Origin: JASLCR01 sp964619585
GTDB taxonomy: Bacteria > Patescibacteriota > Saccharimonadia > Saccharimonadales > Saccharimonadaceae
Direction: 5' to 3'
DNA: 64,000 nt
Assembly: GCA_964619585.1 (NCBI GenBank)
Contig: CAZUCO010000002.1
Coordinates: forward strand, 124,001-188,000
Shown here: positions 8,800-18,056 of the stretch, piece after piece
How the letters are laid out: each line of letters starts with the position of its first letter
Position numbering within the stretch: the stretch's first letter is position 1
The notes under the pieces: model-generated
Seen by the model: the letters and a program-made list of their open reading frames with translations, nothing else
Told to the model about the DNA's origin: nothing
Database searches by the model: none
Program-made: the position numbers and the translations under genes

Positions 8800-10260
8800 C
8801 TAGGTGATCATTGCTCTGATTGCACGGACTTGATCAAATCCAATCACCCAGCCTGTTTGACGGACGCTTCGGTAGAAGGGTGTCTGAAGCATCTCGCCAT
8901 TATATTTGTAGACTTCTGGAAAACCATTGTACACCAGGATTGATGCCTCGTATTTTTTGATATGATAGTCAGCTTCTTCTAAATACCACACCTTATTGAT
9001 TGTTCGGTAGAGGATGAGAAGAACTTTTATATATTCCATGCCCCAGAAGCTCCAGATACTGTCGCCACCATAGCTAGCAACGGCAAACCGTACGGCAGCA
9101 AACTGACGATGAGCTCTTGTCTCATGTTGGTATTTGATTGCGAATGGTCGATCAATGCCTTTGCTATGAATGTACTCAATACTACGTGTGAAGTATGTTA
9201 CTTCGTCAGTTCGCTCAGGCTTTAAGAATCCTGTCGCAAGTACAATGAGCCAATCTGATGAGTAATACTTTTCACGCTTGCCTTCAACTGATATGTCTTC
9301 TAAGAAATAGCCTTCTTCTTCCAGCCAAAACGTACTCAGGATACGGGTCTTTAGTTGGTCAAGGAAACCAATGTCGGTTTCTACAAGTCCAAGCTTCATC
9401 GCAAGTTCGGATGTTTTCCAAAAAATCACGTTGTCATAAAAAGCCGAATGCCGTTTGGTGATATCCTTTGCTCCAGACATGCGAACATTTGGACTGATGA
9501 GCCCAAGCGATTCATCAAAGACGGTATTTCGATATTGTTCATAGTGGCTACGGAGAGAGTTTTCATACGTTGAAAGTAGAGCTTTGCTAGCTGGGACAGT
9601 GTCTAGTATGTGATGCTTTTTTGCAGGATAATCATAAGGTCTACCAGATTCGATACCGAGCGTTTGAGATAGGGCAAAAAGCATTCCGTATAGTGTGTCA
9701 GAAGGATAGGCGTAGAAGTTAACGCATGTTGCACTCCAGCGCCCTGTAGGGACAATCGTGGTCGTGAGGGTATCTTGTTTCGCAAAAACTCCAAGTGCAT
9801 AGGCAAGTGTCTGGAGGTACACGATTTGACGATCGTGCCACCGCTTCTCAGTACTGTATATATTGTTATCAAGTGTTGGATAGTAAAAGACGCCCAAGTT
9901 TCGTACGAACAGAGCACTGAAATGGTCACCTGACACCAGCAGTAGCTTGTTCGGGTCAAAACGCAGACGATAGATATCATCGATAATTTGATCTAAAGAT
10001 TTGCTGGTACTGCGGGGACTTTTCACCCATCTGCTGTAGAGAATGTGGATACCGTTTTTAACAATGGCGAAGATTCGGTGCGAGCGTGAGTCGCGAATGA
10101 CCAATCTTTTGTTGTTATCGATGGCTTTGATAACACCCTTTTTCATCTCAGCACGGTATGGTCGACGCACAAGGGTAAAGCGATTGAAGGGATTCGTGAG
10201 ATAGGCGAAGAGGACGACAAGCAGACATAAAAAAACAACCGCATACAGAACGAATTGCAT
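8800..10260 (-). CDS. Membrane-anchored six-hairpin (alpha/alpha toroid) glycosidase-like protein
   Basis: 486 residues. An N-terminal helix (residues 2-20) is followed by a basic domain and a long mainly helical region. C-terminal patterns such as GGDSIWSFWGMEYIKVLL and GFPEVYKYNGEMLQTPF recall amylo-alpha-1,6-glucosidase and other six-hairpin glycosidases. Function is unproven; no catalytic acids were assigned. The start at 10260 is preferred over the upstream ATG at 10302 because an extended -10 box (TGCTACACT, complement of 10267-10275) lies 6 nt before it, giving a leaderless transcript. Confidence 0.5.
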   Translation of the reverse strand: MQFVLYAVVFLCLLVVLFAYLTNPFNRFTLVRRPYRAEMKKGVIKAIDNNKRLVIRDSRSHRIFAIVKNGIHILYSRWVKSPRSTSKSLDQIIDDIYRLRFDPNKLLLVSGDHFSALFVRNLGVFYYPTLDNNIYSTEKRWHDRQIVYLQTLAYALGVFAKQDTLTTTIVPTGRWSATCVNFYAYPSDTLYGMLFALSQTLGIESGRPYDYPAKKHHILDTVPASKALLSTYENSLRSHYEQYRNTVFDESLGLISPNVRMSGAKDITKRHSAFYDNVIFWKTSELAMKLGLVETDIGFLDQLKTRILSTFWLEEEGYFLEDISVEGKREKYYSSDWLIVLATGFLKPERTDEVTYFTRSIEYIHSKGIDRPFAIKYQHETRAHRQFAAVRFAVASYGGDSIWSFWGMEYIKVLLILYRTINKVWYLEEADYHIKKYEASILVYNGFPEVYKYNGEMLQTPFYRSVRQTGWVIGFDQVRAIRAMIT

Positions 10261-10332
10261 ACCCTCAGTGTAGCATAGGATGTGAAGTGTAAAACTTGCC
10301 AACTGTTACCGGGGGAGGTATTATACAAACTA

Positions 10333-10869
10333 ATGAAATCAAAGTGGGCAACAAGACAAAAAGGCTTCACAATCGTCGAACTCTTGATCGTCATCGTCAT
10401 CATAGCGATTCTTGCTGCTATAAGTATTGTCGCCTACAATGGAATTCAGCAACGTGCGCGTGATAGTCAGCGACTGCAAGACGTCAAGACAATTGCAAAA
10501 GCAATGGAGGCCTACTATATAGACAATGGTGTATATCCTCCAACCACAGGATCAACCAAAATTAATAGTACGTGGGTATCTACATCTGATGGAAGTTGGT
10601 CCAATCTTGAGACTGCGCTTGTGCCTAAGTATTTGTCTTCATTGCCTAAGGATCCAGGCTTCTCCACAACAACACAGCCAGCTATCTATGGTGGCAGCAA
10701 TTATGATCTAGCTCGTTTGACGGCTAACTGTGATGGTATCACTCAGCAAAAATATGTTCTGACTTACAAACTTGAGGGCCAGAGCCAAAAGCGTGAAGTT
10801 ATCGGAACCTGTACAACAAATCCGATTGCTGATTATGCGCCGTCAAGTGAGTACATAGTAGTCAAGTAA
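10333..10869 (+). CDS. Type IV pilin-like protein
   Basis: 178 residues. A short basic leader ends in KG-FTIVELLIVIVIIAILAAISIVAYNG, the class III prepilin signature: cleavage after Gly, N-methylated Phe, Glu at +5. The C-terminal domain contains YYIDNGVYPPTTG and a Cys pair that could form a loop (NCDG...GTCTT). It should be processed by prepilin peptidase and assembled by the PilB/C/M/N/O machinery encoded at 22-27.6 kb. A GGGGGAGG element lies about 14 nt upstream of the ATG, longer than ideal spacing. Confidence 0.88.
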   Translation: MKSKWATRQKGFTIVELLIVIVIIAILAAISIVAYNGIQQRARDSQRLQDVKTIAKAMEAYYIDNGVYPPTTGSTKINSTWVSTSDGSWSNLETALVPKYLSSLPKDPGFSTTTQPAIYGGSNYDLARLTANCDGITQQKYVLTYKLEGQSQKREVIGTCTTNPIADYAPSSEYIVVK

Positions 10870-10903
10870 CGTGCCAGTTACTATTTGGCAGCTATCTTTA
10901 CCT

Positions 10904-10913
10904 CTGTTATAAT
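10904..10913 (+). promoter_or_regulatory. Extended -10 box of yebC
   Basis: TGTTATAAT (10905-10913) is an extended -10. Transcription should start near 10920, leaving a leader of about 33 nt with a GGAG Shine-Dalgarno (10940-10943) before the ATG. This is one of the few leadered first genes in the window. Confidence 0.55.
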
Positions 10914-10952
10914 AAAACAAAACGGACTAATCTCAACACGGAGTAATTTCTA

Positions 10953-11660
10953 ATGGCTGGACACAATAAATGGTCAAAAATTAAACGCGATAAGGGTGTC
11001 AACGATGCCAAGCGTGGCGCAGTATTCACGAAACTCGGTAACCAAATTGCTATCGCTGCTCGTAGTGGCACTGACCCAGATATGAACCCAAGCTTAGCTA
11101 TGGCGATTGAAAAAGCACGTCAAGCTAATATGCCAAAAGACAATATCCAGCGTAGTATCGACCGTGTGGCCGACAAAAATGCAGCTGCTCTCGAAGAAGT
11201 GACGTATGAGGGCATGGGCCCTGGCGGAGTCGGTATTGTTATCGAGACGGCAACAGACAATAAAAACCGGACATTCCCCGAAGTAAAGAACGCATTGGCG
11301 AAAAATGGTGGTCGAATTGCTGATGCAGGCAGCGTCATGTTCCAGTTTGAGAGGAAGGGTGTAATCCGTGTTGCTGAAACCGGTGAAGAGCCACTACTGC
11401 AGATCTTGGATGCGGGCGCTGAAGATGCCAGCGAAGAAGACGGAGAGATTGTCGTCTATACGGATCAAAAAGACCTGATGAAAGTACGCAAAGCACTGGT
11501 GGAGGCTGGACTCAAGGTTGAAGATGCGGAGCTGCAGTATATTGCCAAAACACCGATTGAAATCTCTGATGATGAAACAAGCGACAAGATCATGAAAGTA
11601 CTTGATGCACTTGATGACCTTGACGATGTCGTCAATGTTCACACAAACGCAGAACTCTAA
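10953..11660 (+). CDS. yebC: YebC/TACO1 family protein
   Basis: 235 residues, the normal family length. The N-terminus MAGHNKWSKIKRDKG and motifs ARSGTDPDMNPSLAMAIEKA, NMPKDNIQRSID and YEGMGPGGVGI are diagnostic. YebC proteins are described as transcriptional regulators, and in some bacteria as ribosome-associated factors easing translation of proline-rich stretches. Often adjacent to ruvC, as here with one gene between. Confidence 0.95.
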   Translation: MAGHNKWSKIKRDKGVNDAKRGAVFTKLGNQIAIAARSGTDPDMNPSLAMAIEKARQANMPKDNIQRSIDRVADKNAAALEEVTYEGMGPGGVGIVIETATDNKNRTFPEVKNALAKNGGRIADAGSVMFQFERKGVIRVAETGEEPLLQILDAGAEDASEEDGEIVVYTDQKDLMKVRKALVEAGLKVEDAELQYIAKTPIEISDDETSDKIMKVLDALDDLDDVVNVHTNAEL

Positions 11661-11687
11661 ACACTAGCGTTTTACCACCTACTGCCG

Positions 11688-11693
11688 TATACT
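11688..11693 (+). promoter_or_regulatory. -10 box of the surface-protein/ruv cluster
   Basis: TATACT lies 10 nt before the ATG at 11704, predicting a leader of only about 3 nt. No Shine-Dalgarno is visible. Confidence 0.45.
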
Positions 11694-11703
11694 AAGTGCC
11701 ATC

Positions 11704-13269
11704 ATGCGGTTACTTAGGGTAGCAACTGTCACCGCTATAACTCTACTGCTTGTAGGTAGTCACTCTATGAGTGCTTCCGCCCTATCACCGACTGAGTCGC
11801 CTACTGTACCAGCAAAATCTCCTTTGAAAGTATCGGCCTACGCGATTTCATTGCAGCAATCGCCTAGGTCAGACGATCCGACTAAGCTTGAATATGTCGA
11901 GCGTCCGCAATACATCGAACTCATAAATGACTCAAACCAGCCAGTTGATCCTGCGGAATACAGCTTACGTGTTACCGATACCCATGGAGCTGTATTGGTG
12001 GATGCTGCAATAGAAAAACCTGGCGTTACTGGATACATAGAACCAGGTCAATTTATCACCCTTAGTTTCAATGGTGCAGTGGAAGGTGTCACATTTGATC
12101 TTTCGACTAGTCCAGCAGAGTTTCACTATCTGACCAAACCTTCAACAAGCCAGCTTGACCGCGAGTTCCAGTTGTTCCGGGGCGGAGTAGGGGTATATGC
12201 AAAAGCAGTTAAGCTAAAGCTTGATAATCCAGAGCCGCAGACTCGGCTTGTCTTTATGACGGTGACGGCAGAAGAACAGGCAAATGAAGCACGTGTTGTC
12301 TATGATGGGCCACTATATGTACCCAGACATGGATTTTCGCTTGCACCAATAGAAATCTTGGCCAATCCAAGTAATTGTGCGCCATTTGATGTGTCCGCAA
12401 GTTGTAAAGAGTATGTTAAGTTCTATAATGCAGGCCCCAGCAAGGTGGACTTTGATGGGACACGTCTACGGGTTGGCTATCTAGGCCAGGCAAGTACTGC
12501 GCAAAATACGACGGCACTTAGCGGTGAGGTTGGGCCAAATCAGTATGCTTACTTTACTGTCGACATTACCAACAGCGGGGGATATGTATGGCTGGAAGAT
12601 GTGTATGGGGTATTGCCCTATGAAAACACTGTTGTTGCTTACCCTGACGCGAGCTCTACGACAAAAAAGGGAAAATCCTGGGCACTCATAGATGGGACAT
12701 GGCAATGGGCAGTACCGAATCCAGCTGGTCAAAACACGGGGCTTCCACAGGGAACTGAGCGGGGGAGCGCCTCGGAACGCACCCTGATGCCTTGTCGTGC
12801 TAATCAATTCCGTAATCCGGAAACAAACCGTTGCAAGCGTGTTGACTCGACTGCTTCGTCGCTAACGCCGTGTGCATCTAATCAGTACCGTAATCCTGAG
12901 ACAAATAGATGTCGTCTTGTAGGAGGCAGTGCGTCGAGTGGCTTGAAACCATGTGAAACTAATCAGTTTAGAAATCCAGATACAAATCGATGTAAATCAC
13001 TGGTAGCAACTGCATCGAGTCTTAAGCCATGTGAAAAAGATCAAGAACGTAACCCCACAACTAACCGCTGTCGAAAAAGTACAGCAAGTATGATGCCGCT
13101 TGCTGATTTTCCGATCGAAAGAAACGCATCAACAGACCAGACAGACTCTCTAGGCTGGGTAGCGTTCGCCGGTGTTGGTGCACTTGCAGCGGGGTATGGT
13201 GGCTGGGAGTGGCGCTATGAAATTGCGAATCTTTTTCGTAAACTAAAGAGATTAGTCACAAAGCAATGA
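11704..13269 (+). CDS. Secreted lamin-tail-like surface protein with Cys repeats and C-terminal anchor
   Basis: 521 residues. A signal peptide (to about residue 27, SMSASA) is followed by two beta-rich regions resembling lamin-tail domains (RPQYIELINDSNQPVDPAEYSLRV; KEYVKFYNAGPSKVDFDGTRLRV). Four tandem repeats of about 26 residues follow (pattern PC-x3-Q-x-RNPxTNRC, residues about 360-460), each with two cysteines. A hydrophobic helix (WVAFAGVGALAAGYGGW) and basic tail end the protein. It looks like an outward-facing membrane protein; function unknown. Its TGA overlaps the ruvC ATG (ATGA), an unusual coupling of a surface protein with a recombination gene. Confidence 0.7.
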   Translation: MRLLRVATVTAITLLLVGSHSMSASALSPTESPTVPAKSPLKVSAYAISLQQSPRSDDPTKLEYVERPQYIELINDSNQPVDPAEYSLRVTDTHGAVLVDAAIEKPGVTGYIEPGQFITLSFNGAVEGVTFDLSTSPAEFHYLTKPSTSQLDREFQLFRGGVGVYAKAVKLKLDNPEPQTRLVFMTVTAEEQANEARVVYDGPLYVPRHGFSLAPIEILANPSNCAPFDVSASCKEYVKFYNAGPSKVDFDGTRLRVGYLGQASTAQNTTALSGEVGPNQYAYFTVDITNSGGYVWLEDVYGVLPYENTVVAYPDASSTTKKGKSWALIDGTWQWAVPNPAGQNTGLPQGTERGSASERTLMPCRANQFRNPETNRCKRVDSTASSLTPCASNQYRNPETNRCRLVGGSASSGLKPCETNQFRNPDTNRCKSLVATASSLKPCEKDQERNPTTNRCRKSTASMMPLADFPIERNASTDQTDSLGWVAFAGVGALAAGYGGWEWRYEIANLFRKLKRLVTKQ

Positions 13270-13754
13270 GAATTATCGGTATTGATCCAGGCACGGGTAT
13301 TTTGGGGTTCGGTGTTGTTGATGTAAATGGGAGTCGGATACGTATGGTGACGGCAGGTGTGATCAAGACACCTGCTCATACGCCACTCGATGAGCGGCTC
13401 GAAGAGATTTATGACGGTCTCACGGAAATCATTGCGGAGACCAAGCCGGATACCATGAGTATCGAGAAGCTTTTCTTTGCGCGTAATGTAACTACCGCTA
13501 TGAGCGTATCCCATGCTCGTGGTGTGGCGATGCTCGTCGGACGGAAAGCAAGACTACAGTTGGCTGAATATACCCCTCTTCAGATAAAACAGACGTTGAC
13601 TGGTTACGGCAAAGCAGACAAAAGGCAGGTCCAAGAGATGGTAAAACTTCAGCTTCAGCTTCAACAGGTCCCTAAACCGGACGATGCAGCCGACGCGCTG
13701 GCAGCAGCGATAACTCATGCGATGATGGTACGTCATTCAGCTGTTTCTCAGTGA
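13266..13754 (+). CDS. ruvC: Holliday junction resolvase RuvC
   Basis: Endonuclease that resolves Holliday junctions with RuvAB. The 162 residues are typical. Catalytic acids are visible: Asp in IGIDPGTGILGFG, Glu in MSIEKLFF, and the pair in KPDDAADALAAA. Translationally coupled to the upstream surface protein by an ATGA overlap; ruvA follows after the PBP gene. Confidence 0.96.
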   Translation: MRIIGIDPGTGILGFGVVDVNGSRIRMVTAGVIKTPAHTPLDERLEEIYDGLTEIIAETKPDTMSIEKLFFARNVTTAMSVSHARGVAMLVGRKARLQLAEYTPLQIKQTLTGYGKADKRQVQEMVKLQLQLQQVPKPDDAADALAAAITHAMMVRHSAVSQ

Positions 13755-13757
13755 TTT

Positions 13758-13766
13758 TGCTATACT
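13758..13766 (+). promoter_or_regulatory. Extended -10 box of the PBP gene
   Basis: TGCTATACT ends 8 nt before the ATG at 13775, predicting a 5' leader of about 2 nt. It lies in the 20 bp gap after ruvC. Confidence 0.5.
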
Positions 13767-13774
13767 GTAGCTAG

Positions 13775-16132
13775 ATGTACAGAAAAGGACGATATACAAA
13801 AAAAAAGGGCCCAGTCGCTAGTACAAAGTACTTTTTGAAGCGGCGCTGGAAATGGTGGAAAGCATTGCCACGTTGGAAGAAGATACTCTACGCAGCCGGT
13901 CCACTGCTCGCGTTCCTCATCATTGTTCCTATTGCTACGTATGCGTATTATTACAACTATATTTCCGACATTGACAAACTACTCAACAAGAACAATACAG
14001 GTATCGTACTTCTCGATCGCAACGGCAAATCATTCTTTAGTATTCAAAATGCCAGACATCGCGACCTTGTAAAGCTTAAAGATATAAGTGACAATACCGA
14101 ACACGCGCTTTTAGCGGCCGAAGATAAAGATTTCTATCGACATGGTGGCTTCTCGATTCCTGGCTACGCACGAGCTCTCACGAGCATGGTGACAACAGGA
14201 TCTATCCAAGGAGGTGGGTCTACACTGACTCTACAGCTTGCGAAAAACACACTTCTGACTGGTAACCAGAGCTTCCTGCGTAAGTATCAGGAGTTGACTA
14301 TTGCGGTTGCGATCGAGCAACGATATTCAAAAGACGAGATCCTCGAGATGTATCTCAACTCAGTGTATTACGGTGAAAATGCCTTTGGTATCGAAGATGC
14401 TGGAAAGACCTATTTCAATAAAACTCCTGCACAGTTGACGCTTGCCGAGTCTGCCATGATAGTCGGTGTTTTACCGGCACCAAATGCCTATTCTCCTATT
14501 TCCGGCACTCTGGCGTATGCCAAAGAGCGACAGCAATATGTGCTCGAACGGATGGTTGCAGACGGCTACATTACTAGTGCGCAAAAAGATGCTGCCTTAG
14601 CCGAGAAACTACGTTATGCAAAACAGGCCACTGTCAAGAATGAAGCACCACACTTTACTGACATGATACTCAGCGATTTGTATAAGAAGTATGGGGAAGA
14701 GGTGGTTAAGCGTTCTGGCTATCAGGTCAAAACAACACTTGATCTTAAGCTGCAGAAAATCGCCAATACGGCAGTTGCAAATAACATGGAACATATCACG
14801 ATGAACGGTGGCTCAAATGCGAGTATGGTTGCGATTGATCCAAAGACTGGTGGCATCCGAGCGCTGGTCGGAAGTGCAGACTACAACAACCCTAAGTTTG
14901 GTAAGGTCAATATGGCTACATCTCCACGTCAGCCAGGCTCTACATTTAAGCCAATCTACTACAGTGATGCATTGGCGCGTGGAGTGATTACGCCGGCGAC
15001 AGTACTCAAGGATACGCAGGCCGAAAAAGCAACATTTGGTGGCTATGATGTATACAACTACGACCGACAATTCCGTGGTAATGTTACTGCTCGCCAAGCT
15101 CTCGACTGGTCGCTCAATATTCCTGCGGTCTCGGTGATGAAGAAGGTGGGTGGACCTGAGCGCGCGATCGAAGTAGCGAAAGATCTGGGAATTTCAACGC
15201 TCGATGACAAAAAAACCTACGGACTTTCACTTGCGATCGGAAGTGGTGAGATACCGGTAACTGAAATGACAAATGCGTATGCAACATTTGCCAATGCCGG
15301 CACATACAATGCACTGGCAAGTATCCAGTCTATTGATGATAAATACGACAAAACAATCTACACCGCAAGTGTTAATCAACACCGTACTATCAGCGAGCAA
15401 GGCGCTTACTTACTATCAGATATTTTGAGTGACAATCAAACCCGTTCATCTTTCTTCGGCAGCGCGCTAAATGTCGTAGGTACAGACTACCAGACTAAGA
15501 AAGTTGCCGTCAAAACAGGTACGACCGATGACCTACGTGATGCATGGACGATCGGGTATACACCTGATATCGCCATTGGTGTATGGGTAGGGAATAATGA
15601 CAATGCCAAGATGCTCAGTGGTGGTTCCGATATGGCTGGTCCAATATGGCGCGAGGCTATGGGACAAGCAATTGGATCAGGAAATCCAAGCTTCACTCGA
15701 CCAAGTGGTATTGTCGAACGAACAGTATGTACTGAGATGGGATCACGGACGGATGTTTTCCTGTCGACAAATGTTCCAGATGAATGTAAGAAACAGACAA
15801 CTCCAAAGCCACCAAAAGAACAGCAGCCAAAAGAGGAACCTAAATGTACCGTTGCTGGCAAAGAAAGCCTCAAGGCGAGTGACCCAAATTGTAAAGAAGA
15901 CATGTGTGAAATTGCAGGCCTTGAAGATTTAGCTGCCAACGATCCAAACTGTGTCGAGCCAAGCGACACGGATAATGACGGTGTTGTAGATGCTAACGAT
16001 CAATGTCCAAATACACCTCCAGGGAGTACTGTAGATACAAATGGGTGTGCTGCGGGTGAGGTACCAAGCGGAGGAGGCGGAGGTACGCCCCAAGGCCAGC
16101 TCCGTCGCCAGATCACGCAAGGTGTGTCATAA
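13775..16132 (+). CDS. Class A penicillin-binding protein (PBP1A-type)
   Basis: Bifunctional glycosyltransferase/transpeptidase for peptidoglycan synthesis, 785 residues. It has a basic cytoplasmic N-terminus, one transmembrane helix (about 46-68), a GT51 domain with EDKDFYRHGGF and GGSTLTLQLAKN, and a transpeptidase with SxxK in GSTFKP, SxN in SLN and KTG in VKTGTTDD. The tail (about 665-785) is unusual: Pro/Lys-rich linker, two Cys-containing repeats ending in DPNC, then a thrombospondin type 3-like calcium motif (DTDNDGVVDANDQCP, from about residue 728) and a Gly-rich end. It sits between ruvC and ruvA. Confidence 0.94.
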   Translation: MYRKGRYTKKKGPVASTKYFLKRRWKWWKALPRWKKILYAAGPLLAFLIIVPIATYAYYYNYISDIDKLLNKNNTGIVLLDRNGKSFFSIQNARHRDLVKLKDISDNTEHALLAAEDKDFYRHGGFSIPGYARALTSMVTTGSIQGGGSTLTLQLAKNTLLTGNQSFLRKYQELTIAVAIEQRYSKDEILEMYLNSVYYGENAFGIEDAGKTYFNKTPAQLTLAESAMIVGVLPAPNAYSPISGTLAYAKERQQYVLERMVADGYITSAQKDAALAEKLRYAKQATVKNEAPHFTDMILSDLYKKYGEEVVKRSGYQVKTTLDLKLQKIANTAVANNMEHITMNGGSNASMVAIDPKTGGIRALVGSADYNNPKFGKVNMATSPRQPGSTFKPIYYSDALARGVITPATVLKDTQAEKATFGGYDVYNYDRQFRGNVTARQALDWSLNIPAVSVMKKVGGPERAIEVAKDLGISTLDDKKTYGLSLAIGSGEIPVTEMTNAYATFANAGTYNALASIQSIDDKYDKTIYTASVNQHRTISEQGAYLLSDILSDNQTRSSFFGSALNVVGTDYQTKKVAVKTGTTDDLRDAWTIGYTPDIAIGVWVGNNDNAKMLSGGSDMAGPIWREAMGQAIGSGNPSFTRPSGIVERTVCTEMGSRTDVFLSTNVPDECKKQTTPKPPKEQQPKEEPKCTVAGKESLKASDPNCKEDMCEIAGLEDLAANDPNCVEPSDTDNDGVVDANDQCPNTPPGSTVDTNGCAAGEVPSGGGGGTPQGQLRRQITQGVS

Positions 16133-16141
16133 TACTACCTA

Positions 16142-16717
16142 ATGATTGCTCACGTATCTGGTGTTGTTGCCGAAAAGTTTGCTAACTCTGTGATCGTTGA
16201 CGTTCACGGTGTGGGGTATGAAATACAAGTTCCTTTGGGAGACTATGAGCAGGCTATGCTTCATGACGAAGTGAAATTCTATACGTATCATCATATCCGC
16301 GAACAGTCACAAGACTTGTTTGGGTTTAGCAGTTTGGCAGCGAAGAAATTGTTTGAGCTGCTTATTACTGTGCAAGGGATCGGGCCGAAAGCGGCACTAT
16401 CTATCCTGAGTCTTGGCGATAGCGAGACGGTGCGAAATGCCATTGCAAATAGTGATACGGCGTATATTTCCAAGGCAAGTGGTGTTGGTAAAAAGTCAGC
16501 TGAACGCGTAGTAGTTGATCTGCACGACAAGGTTGGTTTGGCGCTACGTAACAACAATGACGTACTTGGCAATTCGCAGTTAGTAACAGCAAATGATGAA
16601 GCCCTCGAGGCGCTAATGGCGCTCGGCTACAGTCTCAATGACGCCACACAGGCGCTTGAAGGCGTATCAACTGACCTATCGACGGCTGATCGTGTGACGG
16701 AGGCATTGAAGCAGTGA
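16142..16717 (+). CDS. ruvA: Holliday junction branch migration protein RuvA
   Basis: Tetrameric junction-binding subunit of RuvAB, 191 residues. An N-terminal OB fold (VVDVHGVGYEIQVP) is followed by helix-hairpin-helix motifs (LLITVQGIGPKAALSIL and ASGVGKKSAERVVVDL) and the C-terminal RuvB-binding helices (ALMALGYS). A possible extended -10 (TGTCATAAT) ends 8 nt upstream of the ATG. Confidence 0.96.
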   Translation: MIAHVSGVVAEKFANSVIVDVHGVGYEIQVPLGDYEQAMLHDEVKFYTYHHIREQSQDLFGFSSLAAKKLFELLITVQGIGPKAALSILSLGDSETVRNAIANSDTAYISKASGVGKKSAERVVVDLHDKVGLALRNNNDVLGNSQLVTANDEALEALMALGYSLNDATQALEGVSTDLSTADRVTEALKQ

Positions 16718-17043
16718 CGCAAAGAGTGAAGATTAGTACTTTTGCTCCTATTGCCTCTGCTAATGCTGTGCGTGAGGCTCTTGGCAAAGCAGGCGCCGGC
16801 AGTATTGGAGAGTACAGTTTTTGTAGTTTTTCAGTTGCTGGAAAAGGACGCTTTCTACCTTCCGACAAAGCAAATCCTCATATTGGCCGGCAAGGTATGC
16901 TTGAAGAGGTTGATGAAGAACGAATTGAAGTGGTATGTGATAGGGCGGATGCACGCAAAATTATTTCTGCCATGAAAGAAGCTCATCCTTACGAAGAGGT
17001 AGCATTTGATATTGTACCTTTGTTGAATGAAGAGGATCTATAA
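16714..17043 (+). CDS. YqfO/NIF3-insert (PII-like) domain protein
   Basis: 109 residues, GTG start overlapping the end of ruvA. It matches the stand-alone YqfO-type domain: GEYSFCSFSVAGKGRFLP, ANPHIGRQGMLEEVDEERIEVV and AHPYEEVAFDIVPL. In larger NIF3 proteins this PII/CutA-like ferredoxin fold is an insert. Its biochemical role is unknown. The stop overlaps the start of ruvB (TAATG), so ruvA, this gene and ruvB are one translationally coupled set. Confidence 0.8.
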   Translation: MTQRVKISTFAPIASANAVREALGKAGAGSIGEYSFCSFSVAGKGRFLPSDKANPHIGRQGMLEEVDEERIEVVCDRADARKIISAMKEAHPYEEVAFDIVPLLNEEDL

Positions 17044-18041
17044 TGGCAATTGAACGAATCGTCGATACTGGCATTCATGACGAAGATAGTGACGAGCAGG
17101 TTATTGAAGTAACATTGCGTCCGCAAAGTTTTGATGAGTATATTGGCCAAGAGCGATTGAAGAAAAACCTCAAACTCGCGATTGCAGCGGCGAAAAAACG
17201 CGGCGAGCCGATCGACCACGTGCTACTCTATGGCCCGCCTGGGCTTGGTAAGACGACCATGGCAAGTGTAATCGCCAATGAAATGGGGGTAGGACTCCGC
17301 GTAACGGCTGGTCCGGCGATTGAGCGCGCGGGTGACCTTGCGAGTATTCTGACCAATCTACAGGACGGAGATATTCTCTTCATTGATGAGATTCACCGCC
17401 TAAGTCGTGCGGTTGAAGAAGTACTTTATAGTGCGATGGAAGACTACAAACTTGATATTGTGATAGGTAAAGGTCCGGCAGCACGCAGTGTGCGGCTTGA
17501 CCTGCCGAAATTTACCGTCATTGGCGCGACAACGCGGACAGGTAGCTTAGCGGCACCACTTCGTGACCGCTTCGGGCATATCCACAGACTTGAATTTTAT
17601 ACGGCTGATGAAATTGCTCAGATCATCACACGTGCCGCGAAGATCCTACAAACAGATATTCGTCCGGGTTCGGCAGCTATGCTGTCAAGCCGTGCTCGGC
17701 TTACGCCACGTATTGCTAATCGTCTTCTCAAGCGAGTTCGCGACTATGCCGATGTAAATGGTGACGGTATTATTGATACTGTAATTACGACTGATGCACT
17801 TAGCTTACTTGAAATTGACGAGCTTGGTCTTGATGCAGCAGATCGCAATATGTTACGGCAGATCATTGAGAATTATAGTGACCGAGCAGTAGGCCTCAAT
17901 ACAATTGCCGCTCTGACCGGTGACGAAGTAAGCACTATTGAAGATTACTACGAACCGTATCTAATGCAGATTGGTTTTATTGAGCGGACGCCTCGAGGGC
18001 GTGTGGTGACACCAAAAGCCAGAAAACATCTTGAGAAATGA
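17043..18041 (+). CDS. ruvB: Holliday junction helicase RuvB
   Basis: AAA+ motor that drives branch migration, 332 residues. It has RPQSFDEYIGQERLKKNL, Walker A YGPPGLGKTT, Walker B ILFIDEIHR, sensor GATTRTGSLAAPLRDRFG, and a C-terminal winged helix (YEPYLMQIGFIERTPRGRVVT). Full length. Confidence 0.97.
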   Translation: MAIERIVDTGIHDEDSDEQVIEVTLRPQSFDEYIGQERLKKNLKLAIAAAKKRGEPIDHVLLYGPPGLGKTTMASVIANEMGVGLRVTAGPAIERAGDLASILTNLQDGDILFIDEIHRLSRAVEEVLYSAMEDYKLDIVIGKGPAARSVRLDLPKFTVIGATTRTGSLAAPLRDRFGHIHRLEFYTADEIAQIITRAAKILQTDIRPGSAAMLSSRARLTPRIANRLLKRVRDYADVNGDGIIDTVITTDALSLLEIDELGLDAADRNMLRQIIENYSDRAVGLNTIAALTGDEVSTIEDYYEPYLMQIGFIERTPRGRVVTPKARKHLEK

Positions 18042-18056
18042 TAAAATAGTAAAAGT

